DNA from: Bacillota bacterium
GTDB taxonomy: Bacteria; Bacillota; Clostridia; Peptostreptococcales; Anaerovoracaceae
Direction of reading: 5' to 3'
NCBI GenBank assembly: GCA_017936025.1
Contig: JAGBGL010000013.1
Location: 1 to 5,284 of the forward strand
DNA length: 5,284 bases
Part shown: one piece after another, positions 1-4,701 of the stretch
How positions within the stretch are numbered: the first letter of the stretch is position 1
Layout: every line of letters begins with the position of its first letter
The notes under the pieces: model-generated
Databases searched by the model: none
What the model saw: the letters and a program-made list of their open reading frames with translations, nothing else
What the model was told of the DNA's origin: nothing
Translations under genes and position numbers: made by a program

Positions 1-129
1 CTCACGGTTGCACTGCATGATATAACGGTATATGTTGATTCTTGCGGGATGCGCCAGTGCATCTGAAATTCTGGCGATCAGAAGAACTTCGTTGTCCTGT
101 ATGCTGTCTGCTTCTTTTCTTAATCTCAT
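1..129 (-). CDS. ArsR-family winged-helix transcriptional regulator (N-terminal fragment)
   Basis: The reverse strand reads 43 codons from an ATG at 129-127 to the window edge without a stop. The peptide starts MRLRKEADSIQDNEVLLIAR and continues ISDALAHPARINIYRYIMQ. The segment 'sDALAHPARinIyryI' (about residues 22-38) is the typical first helix pair of ArsR/SmtB repressors (compare 'fkALsdptRlrIL'). The start is supported by AGAGGT (137-142 on the plus strand as ACCTCT), seven bases upstream. ArsR proteins are dimeric cytoplasmic DNA-binding repressors that usually control their own promoter and answer to metals or redox signals. The recognition helix and any effector-binding cysteines lie outside the window, so the inducer cannot be inferred. 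The gene is divergent from greA across a 199-base gap. Confidence is good for the family and absent for the ligand. Confidence 0.8.
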   Translation of the reverse strand, partial: MRLRKEADSIQDNEVLLIARISDALAHPARINIYRYIMQCNRE

Positions 130-166
130 GTAAAGTACCTCTTTTTCAAAAATAAACTGCCTATCT

Positions 167-196
167 ACAATACACTTTTTTGACGAAGTTTGTCAA
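167..196 (-). promoter_or_regulatory. Sigma-A-type promoter for the leftward arsR-like gene
   Basis: Read on the reverse strand there is a perfect -35 TTGACA (plus 191-196), an 18-base spacer and a -10 TATTGT (plus 167-172). The expected start point is near 160, giving a leader of about 30 bases that contains the ribosome binding site. The -10 is not perfect and the spacer is one base over the optimum, so strength is probably moderate. The -35 sits inside the inverted repeat at 180-196, which fits repression. Confidence 0.6.
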
Positions 197-199
197 TAA
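177..199. promoter_or_regulatory. Inverted repeat over the arsR -35; also two back-to-back Spo0A-like boxes
   Basis: Bases 180-196 form TTGACGAA-G-TTTGTCAA, 8-base arms around one base with a single mismatch, so this is a good dimer-operator shape. The same DNA also contains TTTGTCAATAA (plus, 189-199) and TTCGTCAAAAA (minus, 177-187). Each matches 10 of 11 positions of the Spo0A consensus TTTGTCRAAAA. It may be the autoregulatory operator of the ArsR-like protein, a Spo0A target, or both. The repeat is seen directly; which protein binds is inference. Confidence 0.45.
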
Positions 200-263
200 T
201 GATATGAAAGATTTTCGTTAAATTTATTAGTGGAAGCAGATAACTGAAAGGCCTTGATTTTCC

Positions 264-292
264 TTGACTTTTCCATCTTCACACGGTATAAT
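264..292 (+). promoter_or_regulatory. Sigma-A promoter of the greA-lysK-asnS operon
   Basis: TTGACT (264-269) and a perfect TATAAT (287-292) are separated by exactly 17 bases. Transcription should start near 299-300, leaving a leader of about 30 bases before the greA ATG. The leader is too short for a T-box or other riboswitch, so the two tRNA synthetases are not controlled by a T-box from this promoter. The -35 lies in the second copy of a 10-base tandem repeat (CCTTGATTTT at 252-261, CCTTGACTTT at 262-271). Confidence 0.85.
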
Positions 293-308
293 ATCACGAT
301 ATGATATT
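290..308. promoter_or_regulatory. Inverted repeat spanning the greA -10 and start point
   Basis: AATATCA (290-296) and TGATATT (302-308) are perfect 7-base arms around CGATA. The repeat overlaps the end of the -10 box and covers the predicted start point, where a bound repressor would block initiation. Being A+T rich it could arise by chance. It directly abuts ATTGTCGAAAG (306-316), a 9-of-11 match to the Spo0A box that runs into the greA ribosome binding site. Confidence 0.3.
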
Positions 309-328
309 GTCGAAAGGAGTATAACCAA

Positions 329-805
329 ATGACAGAAGAAATACTGTTAACCAAAGAAGGCTACGAAGAAGTCGTAGCAGAACACGAAAACCTCGTTGCC
401 GTAAGAAGAAAAGAGGTTGCTGAAAAACTGAAGGAAGCTATCGCACAGGGAGACCTGTCTGAAAACGCTGATTACGATGCTGCTAAAAACGAGCAGGCTG
501 AACTGGAAGAAAGAATCTACAAACTTGAAAATATGATCCGTAAGGCTAAAATCATCGATGACAGCGAACTGGCTTCAGATCAGGTAACGGTAGGACTGAC
601 AGTTAAGGTATTAGACATAGATGAAAATGAAGAAGATGAATTTACAATCGTAGGTTCCGCAGAAGCAGATCCGTTCGAAGGTAAAATCTCTAATGAATCT
701 CTGGTTGGAAAGGCACTGCTGGGCAAAAAAGAAGGCGACGAAGTCGCTGTAGAAGTTCCTGACGGAATCGTGAACTACAGAGTCCTGGAAATCAGCAAGA
801 AATAA
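329..805 (+). CDS. greA: Transcription elongation factor GreA
   Basis: GreA enters the secondary channel of RNA polymerase and stimulates cleavage of backtracked RNA, which restarts stalled complexes. The product is 158 residues, the usual family length. Residues 1-75 are the N-terminal antiparallel coiled coil. Its tip carries GDLSENADYDAAKNEQ (41-56), which includes the acidic pair D42 and E45 (D41 and E44 in E. coli GreA) that helps position the catalytic magnesium. Residues from about 80 on are the FKBP-like C-terminal domain, with the family signature SNESLVGKALLGKKEGD (121-137). The ATG follows AAAGGAG (313-319) by nine bases. It is the promoter-proximal gene of an operon with lysK and asnS; 47 bases without a terminator separate it from lysK. 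Nothing in it is unusual. Confidence 0.97.
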   Translation: MTEEILLTKEGYEEVVAEHENLVAVRRKEVAEKLKEAIAQGDLSENADYDAAKNEQAELEERIYKLENMIRKAKIIDDSELASDQVTVGLTVKVLDIDENEEDEFTIVGSAEADPFEGKISNESLVGKALLGKKEGDEVAVEVPDGIVNYRVLEISKK

Positions 806-852
806 GCATCATAGCATAAAAGAAAAGACACCATAGAAGAAGGAGAATCAAG

Positions 853-2886
853 ATGCATTGGTCAGATAAAATTGCAGATAGGATTATCAGAAGAAATCCT
901 GACAAAGAAGAATATGTCTGCGCAGCAGGCATCAGCCCTTCCGGATCTATTCATATCGGAAACTTCAGAGACATTGCAACAAGCTTATTCGTTGTAAAAG
1001 CCCTGCAGAAAAAGGGGAAAAAAGCAAAACTGCTTTTCTCCTGGGATGAATTTGACAGACTGAGAAAAGTTCCTGTAAACGTTGCAGCAGTACGTGATGA
1101 TATGGAGCAGTATATCGGCTTCCCTTATTCGGATGTACCGAACCCGTTCGGTGACGAACCTGCAACTTATGCAGAATACTTCGAGGCAGAATTTGAAGAA
1201 TCGATCAAAAAATTCGGCATCGAAATGGACTACAGATACCAGACTGAAATGTACCGTTCCGGCAAATATGCTGAGCACATCATTACAGCGCTGGAAAAGA
1301 GAGGCGAAATTTTCGATATCCTGGACAGCTTCCGTACACAGGATGCACAGGAAGGCGAAAGAGAAGCATACTATCCTGTGTCCATTTACTGCCCTGAATG
1401 TAAAAAAGACACAACAACTATCACAGGCCTGTCCGATGACTGCAAAGTGGCAGAATACACTTGCGAATGCGGACACCACGGTACATTCGATTTCACAAAA
1501 GACTTCAACTGTAAGCTGGCGTGGAAGATCGACTGGCCTATGAGATGGATGTATGAAGGTGTAGACTTTGAACCGGGCGGAAAGGATCATGCTTCCCCAG
1601 GCGGTTCTTATGACACTTCCCGTGTTATCGCAGAAAAAATCTACGGCTTCCAGGCTCCTGTATTCCAGGGTTATGAATTCATCGGTATCAAAGGAACTAC
1701 AGGTAAGATGTCCGGTTCTTCCGGCCTGAACTTGACTCCGGAAACACTGCTGAAAATCTATGAGCCTGAAGTTATCCTGTGGCTGTATTCCAAGACAGAA
1801 CCGAACAGAGCGTTCGATTTCTGCTTCGATGACGGAATTCTGAGACAGTACTTTGAGTTCGACAAGCAGTATAATGCTTACCTGGACGGAAGTGCAAATG
1901 AAAAAGTTCATGATGTTATCGAAAACTGCCTGATGTTCCCTGAAAAGAAAATCAAGACAGTTCCGATGTCCCTGCTGGCTCAGCTGGGATCCATCGTAGA
2001 CTTCAATGTTCCGATGATCGAAGTTGTATTCGAGAAGATCGCTTCCACACAGGGAGAAATCTACAAAGCAGAAGACTTCATGGACAGACTGGAACTGGCT
2101 AAATACTGGCTGGAAAACTGTGCGCCTGAAAACGCAAACAAACTGAATAAATACAGAGATTTTGAAACATTCAATACTCTGGATGATCAGGCTAAAGAAT
2201 GTGTAGCAAAACTGTACGAATATATGAGTACAGCAGAATATACAATGGATGAGCTGAACACTAAACTGTATGCTATTCCAAAGGAAGTTTACGGTGAAGA
2301 CCGTGAAGATATCAAACAGGTACAGGGTTCATTCTTCAAATCCGTATACAAGATGCTGATCGGTAAGGAAAGAGGTCCTAGACTGTATCTGTTCCTGTAC
2401 GCGATCGAAAAGGAAAGATTCCTGCCGCTGCTGGACTTCTCCTATCCGCAGACAGAAGAAGAGCTGGCGATCATCAGAGCTGAGCAGGAAGCAATCGAAA
2501 AAGCAAACGCTCCTGAGGAAAAGGTTTACGGTGATCCTGATCCGGTTGAGCCTGTGAAAGAAGAAATCACACTGGACGATTTCAACAAACTGGATCTGAG
2601 AGTATGCAAGATCCTGAAATGTCAGGAAATCAGAAAGGCACGCAACAACTACAAGCTGACTCTGTTTGATGGTCTGAAGGAAAGAGTGATCGTTTCCAGC
2701 ATCAAGGGCGATTATAAACCTGAAGAACTTGTAGGCAGAAAAATCATCGTTGTTGCAAACTTGGCTCCTGCAAGACTGACAGGAGTTGAAAGTGAAGGTA
2801 TGCTGCTGGCTGCGACTAACAATGCGTGCGGCTGTCAGGTAATCTTCGTTGATGATATCGTTCCTGAAGGAACACGTATCTGCTAA
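853..2886 (+). CDS. lysK: Class I lysyl-tRNA synthetase with C-terminal tRNA-binding (TRBD/OB-fold) domain
   Basis: The enzyme charges tRNA-Lys with lysine using ATP. It is the class I LysRS (Rossmann fold), unrelated to the class II LysS of most bacteria. Motifs seen: AAGISPSGSIHIGNFRD (24-40) with the HIGN nucleotide-binding signature at 34-37, and GKMSGSSG (284-291), the KMSKS-loop equivalent. A cysteine cluster at C180, C183, C204 and C206 is probably a zinc site. Residues 350-545 are the helical anticodon-binding part. The protein has 677 residues, whereas class I LysRS is usually about 520-540. A charged linker (about 540-570) leads to ITLDDFNKLDLRV (572-584) and a segment with VVANLAPARLTGVESEGMLL (633-652). 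This is the C-terminal tRNA-binding domain known from MetRS, Arc1p and CsaA. One reading frame runs through the junction, so this is a true fusion. AAGGAG (840-845) lies seven bases before the ATG. It sits between greA and asnS, with 14 bases to the asnS start. Confidence 0.95.
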   Translation: MHWSDKIADRIIRRNPDKEEYVCAAGISPSGSIHIGNFRDIATSLFVVKALQKKGKKAKLLFSWDEFDRLRKVPVNVAAVRDDMEQYIGFPYSDVPNPFGDEPATYAEYFEAEFEESIKKFGIEMDYRYQTEMYRSGKYAEHIITALEKRGEIFDILDSFRTQDAQEGEREAYYPVSIYCPECKKDTTTITGLSDDCKVAEYTCECGHHGTFDFTKDFNCKLAWKIDWPMRWMYEGVDFEPGGKDHASPGGSYDTSRVIAEKIYGFQAPVFQGYEFIGIKGTTGKMSGSSGLNLTPETLLKIYEPEVILWLYSKTEPNRAFDFCFDDGILRQYFEFDKQYNAYLDGSANEKVHDVIENCLMFPEKKIKTVPMSLLAQLGSIVDFNVPMIEVVFEKIASTQGEIYKAEDFMDRLELAKYWLENCAPENANKLNKYRDFETFNTLDDQAKECVAKLYEYMSTAEYTMDELNTKLYAIPKEVYGEDREDIKQVQGSFFKSVYKMLIGKERGPRLYLFLYAIEKERFLPLLDFSYPQTEEELAIIRAEQEAIEKANAPEEKVYGDPDPVEPVKEEITLDDFNKLDLRVCKILKCQEIRKARNNYKLTLFDGLKERVIVSSIKGDYKPEELVGRKIIVVANLAPARLTGVESEGMLLAATNNACGCQVIFVDDIVPEGTRIC

Positions 2887-2890
2887 ATTT

Positions 2891-2895
2891 GGAGG
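2891..2895 (+). promoter_or_regulatory. Ribosome binding site that fixes the asnS start
   Basis: GGAGG lies five bases before the ATG at 2901. An in-frame TTG at 2889 would lengthen the protein by four residues but overlaps this site and has no ribosome binding site of its own, so 2901 is the better start. Confidence 0.85.
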
Positions 2896-2900
2896 CTAAC

Positions 2901-4295
2901 ATGAAAGATATACAGATCAGATCTCTTTTCAGAGAGACAGAAAAATATGCAGGTCAGGAAATTGTGGTGCGCGGCTGGATCAGAACTAACCGCGGCTCCA
3001 ACAAATTCGGATTTATTGAACTGAACGACGGTACATTCTTCAAATCTGTACAGGTCGTTTACGAAGCAGATATTCTGGAAAACTTCGCTGAAATTTCCAA
3101 AGCTCCTATCGCGGCAGCACTGATGGTAAAGGGCGACTTCGTTCTGACACCTGACGCAAAACAGCCATTTGAAATCAAGGCAAAAGAAGTTGTTATCGAA
3201 GCTGATTCCGCTTCCGATTATCCGCTGCAGAAAAAAAGACATAGCATGGAATTCCTGAGAGAAATCGCTCATCTGAGACCGAGAAGTAACACCTTCTCTG
3301 CAGTGTTCAGAGTAAGATCTGTGGTTGCATATGCTATCCACAAATTCTTCCAGGAAAGAAACTTTGTATATGCACACACTCCAATCATCACAGGAAGCGA
3401 TGCAGAGGGTGCAGGTGAAATGTTCAGAGTAACTACTCTGCCTATGGATGAACTGCCAAGAACAGAAGACGGCGCGATCGATTACAACCAGGACTTCTTC
3501 GGAAAAGAAGCTTCTCTGACAGTATCCGGTCAGCTGGAAGCAGAAACATTCGCACTGGCGTTCAGAAATGTTTACACATTCGGACCTACATTCCGTGCGG
3601 AAAATTCTCACACAGCAAGACATGCTTCTGAATTCTGGATGATCGAGCCTGAAGTAGCATTTGCAGACCTGAATGATAACATGGATCTGGCTGAGGATAT
3701 GATCAAATACATTATCAGCTATGTTCTGGAAAACTGTCCTGAAGAAATGGAATTCTTCAACAAGTTCATGGACAAAGGCCTGCTGGAAAGACTGAATGCA
3801 CTGGTAAATGCAGATTTCGCAAGAGTAACATATACAGAAGCTGTTGAACTGCTGCAGAAATCCGGCAAGAAGTTCGAATATCCTGTTGAATGGGGCATCG
3901 ACCTGCAGACTGAACATGAACGTTATCTTACAGAAGAAATTTATAACGCACCTGTATTCGTAACAGACTATCCAAAAGACATCAAAGCGTTCTACATGAG
4001 ACTCAACGACGACGGCAAGACAGTTGCAGCATGCGACCTGCTGGTACCTGGTGTCGGAGAAATCATCGGCGGAAGCCAGAGAGAAGAGCGTTATGACATT
4101 CTGAAAGCAAGAATCGAAGAGATGGGCATGGATGAAAAAGACTACTGGTGGTACATGGATCTGAGAAAATACGGCGGAGTTAAACACGCAGGTTACGGAC
4201 TCGGATTCGAAAGAATCATCATGTATCTGACAGGCATGGAAAACATCAGAGACGTACTGCCATTCCCAAGAACACCTGGAGTAGCAGAATTCTAG
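2901..4295 (+). CDS. asnS: Asparaginyl-tRNA synthetase (class II)
   Basis: The cytoplasmic enzyme attaches asparagine to tRNA-Asn using ATP. From the ATG at 2901 it is 464 residues, the normal length for bacterial AsnRS. An N-terminal OB-fold anticodon-binding domain (about 16-100, with IVVRGWIRTNRGSNKFGFIELNDG at 21-44) precedes the class II catalytic core. Motif 1 is around 147-163 (the HTPII region). Motif 2 is TFGPTFRAENSHTARHASEF (226-245), where FRAENS marks AsnRS rather than AspRS (FRDED). Motif 3 is GYGLGFERIIMYLTG (431-445), followed by the AsnRS ending PFPRTPGVAEF (454-464). There is no GAD insertion domain, which also argues against bacterial AspRS. The gene starts 14 bases after lysK and ends the operon; the terminator lies about 95 bases downstream. 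Its presence implies direct Asn-tRNA synthesis, though a transamidation route elsewhere is not excluded. Confidence 0.97.
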   Translation: MKDIQIRSLFRETEKYAGQEIVVRGWIRTNRGSNKFGFIELNDGTFFKSVQVVYEADILENFAEISKAPIAAALMVKGDFVLTPDAKQPFEIKAKEVVIEADSASDYPLQKKRHSMEFLREIAHLRPRSNTFSAVFRVRSVVAYAIHKFFQERNFVYAHTPIITGSDAEGAGEMFRVTTLPMDELPRTEDGAIDYNQDFFGKEASLTVSGQLEAETFALAFRNVYTFGPTFRAENSHTARHASEFWMIEPEVAFADLNDNMDLAEDMIKYIISYVLENCPEEMEFFNKFMDKGLLERLNALVNADFARVTYTEAVELLQKSGKKFEYPVEWGIDLQTEHERYLTEEIYNAPVFVTDYPKDIKAFYMRLNDDGKTVAACDLLVPGVGEIIGGSQREERYDILKARIEEMGMDEKDYWWYMDLRKYGGVKHAGYGLGFERIIMYLTGMENIRDVLPFPRTPGVAEF

Positions 4296-4331
4296 GCAAG
4301 TCAGTGATACGGCAGCTGTGATTATCGTTAA

Positions 4332-4348
4332 GCAGGCAAAAGCCCTGC
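4332..4348 (+). other. Small G+C-rich hairpin just after asnS
   Basis: GCAGG (4332-4336) pairs with CCTGC (4344-4348) around the 7-base loop CAAAAGC. No T-run follows, so it is not itself an intrinsic terminator. It may stabilise the 3' end of the operon mRNA. It opens the 406-base gap between asnS and the dehydratase gene. Confidence 0.3.
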
Positions 4349-4361
4349 GCGCCGGTAATTA

Positions 4362-4372
4362 TTTGTCGAAAA
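4362..4372 (+). promoter_or_regulatory. Spo0A box, exact consensus match (distal)
   Basis: TTTGTCGAAAA matches all 11 positions of the published Spo0A consensus TTTGTCRAAAA. It lies between the asnS stop and the terminator, 186 bases upstream of an identical copy near the dehydratase promoter and in the same orientation. No promoter of its own is apparent beside it. It may serve as a distal site or be fortuitous. Confidence 0.4.
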
Positions 4373-4390
4373 CCGAATAAAAATTATTAT

Positions 4391-4425
4391 AACCGATAAT
4401 TCGCAGATGTGGATTATCGGTTTTT
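4391..4425 (+). terminator. Rho-independent terminator of the greA-lysK-asnS operon
   Basis: AACCGATAAT (4391-4400) and ATTATCGGTT (4413-4422) form a perfect 10-bp stem with a 12-base loop, and a TTTTT run spans 4421-4425. Upstream A-rich bases (4379-4390) could weakly support termination from the other side. The upstream AAAACCGAATAA (4369-4380) can pair, with one bulge, with TTATCGGTTTT and so could compete with the terminator stem. Confidence 0.85.
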
Positions 4426-4437
4426 GTTGTGTGCAGT

Positions 4438-4465
4438 GCATTCCGATAATTAATTATCGGAATGC
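4438..4465. repeat. Perfect 28-bp palindrome sharing arms with the terminator
   Basis: The half-site GCATTCCGATAATT (4438-4451) is followed with no spacer by its exact reverse complement (4452-4465). The inner CCGATAAT/ATTATCGG is the same 8-mer pair as in the terminator stem 40-50 bases before it. There is no T-run after it, so a second terminator is unlikely. It lies about 100 bases upstream of the dehydratase -35, where it might act as an operator for an unidentified dimeric protein, as an mRNA-end structure, or as a copy of a dispersed repeat. Confidence 0.6.
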
Positions 4466-4486
4466 GGCGGCTGGAGAATAACAGCT

Positions 4487-4509
4487 TTTAATATAACAAT
4501 TATATTGAA
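4487..4509. repeat. A+T-rich inverted repeat
   Basis: AATATAA (4490-4496) and TTATATT (4500-4506) are perfect arms around CAA. Three further pairs outside (TTT with GAA, one of them G-T) make a 10-bp stem. It may be a protein-binding site upstream of the dehydratase promoter, or chance in A+T-rich DNA. No T-run follows at the stem base. Confidence 0.3.
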
Positions 4510-4547
4510 CCCGCTATTCATTTTTTTGATAAGGGAATTGTTAGAAA

Positions 4548-4558
4548 TTTGTCGAAAA
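4548..4558 (+). promoter_or_regulatory. Spo0A box, exact consensus match (promoter-proximal)
   Basis: TTTGTCGAAAA, identical to the Spo0A consensus, ends four bases before the -35 of the dehydratase promoter. Its centre is about 45 bases upstream of the predicted start. In Bacillus, Spo0A-controlled sigma-A promoters often carry boxes close to or overlapping the -35, so the placement suits direct control. A poorer GTCGAA-containing element lies at the start point (4598-4603). Binding is inferred, not shown. Confidence 0.55.
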
Positions 4559-4562
4559 TGGT

Positions 4563-4591
4563 TTGCAATAAGAGAACACTTGGACTATAAT
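4563..4591 (+). promoter_or_regulatory. Sigma-A promoter of the dehydratase operon
   Basis: TTGCAA (4563-4568) and a perfect TATAAT (4586-4591) are separated by 17 bases. Transcription should begin near 4598, giving a leader of about 100 bases before the ATG at 4702. The -35 matches TTGACA at only four positions, which fits a promoter that depends on an activator. TTGCAAT recurs at 4606-4612 in the early transcript. Confidence 0.7.
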
Positions 4592-4613
4592 GTACAAGTC
4601 GAAGATTGCAATT

Positions 4614-4674
4614 ATGGGTGAAGTCTGCCCATTTTTAAAATTTTCACATGATATTATTGACCACAAATGTGGGC
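4614..4674 (+). promoter_or_regulatory. Leader RNA with mutually exclusive hairpins (candidate attenuator)
   Basis: ATGGG (4614-4618) pairs with CCCAT (4628-4632) and is followed by TTTTT (4632-4636), a weak terminator shape. GCCCA (4627-4631) can instead pair with TGGGC (4670-4674), which would open that hairpin. Two further options are CACAT (4645-4649) with ATGTG (4667-4671), and CCACA (4661-4665) with TGTGG (4668-4672). No cobalamin-riboswitch B12 box or other known riboswitch core was recognised. The pairings are short (about 5 bp), so this is a hypothesis. Confidence 0.3.
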
Positions 4675-4679
4675 TTTAA
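4614..4679 (+). CDS. Possible 21-codon leader ORF in the dehydratase leader (tentative)
   Basis: An ATG at 4614, about 16 bases after the predicted transcription start, opens a frame of 21 codons reading MGEVCPFLKFSHDIIDHKCG plus Leu, with TAA at 4677-4679. The stop is 22 bases before the dehydratase ATG. The only ribosome-binding signal is a weak GAAG at 4601-4604. The ORF spans all the hairpins of the leader, so its translation could choose between them. It has two cysteines but no run of one amino acid as in classical attenuator peptides. It may well be chance. Confidence 0.2.
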   Translation: MGEVCPFLKFSHDIIDHKCGL

Positions 4680-4701
4680 AATAATTTTTAAGGAGGAGGA
4701 A

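Noticed and set aside
212..222. Further Spo0A-like element TTTAACGAAAA on the minus strand
   Set aside because: It matches 9 of 11 positions but lacks the GTC core that Spo0A binding needs, so it was not counted as a box.
293..328. T-box leader controlling the tRNA synthetase genes
   Set aside because: The leader from the greA promoter is only about 30 bases, and neither intergenic gap (47 and 14 bases) has room for a T-box.
1082..1543. 153-codon open frame on the plus strand inside lysK in another frame
   Set aside because: It lies wholly within the class I LysRS catalytic domain and its translation looks like out-of-frame coding sequence (rich in Ser, Thr, Lys and Arg).
985..1911. 308-codon open frame on the minus strand opposite lysK
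   Set aside because: Same codon-bias shadow effect; it overlaps the conserved HIGN and KMSGS regions of lysK and has no ribosome binding site or family resemblance.
2889..2900. TTG at 2889 as the asnS start
   Set aside because: It overlaps the GGAGG site that serves the ATG at 2901. The ATG gives the standard 464-residue AsnRS.
2883..4187. 434-codon open frame on the minus strand opposite asnS
   Set aside because: It is antisense to a clear AsnRS. The product is rich in Cys, Phe and His with no recognisable family. It stays open because the real gene uses CTG for leucine and rarely TTA, CTA or TCA, the codons that would read as stops on the other strand.
4598..4701. Cobalamin riboswitch before the B12-dependent dehydratase
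   Set aside because: The leader is about 100 bases, too short, and lacks a recognisable B12 box or the conserved core. An ANTAR-type (EutV-like) dual hexaloop pattern was also looked for and not found.
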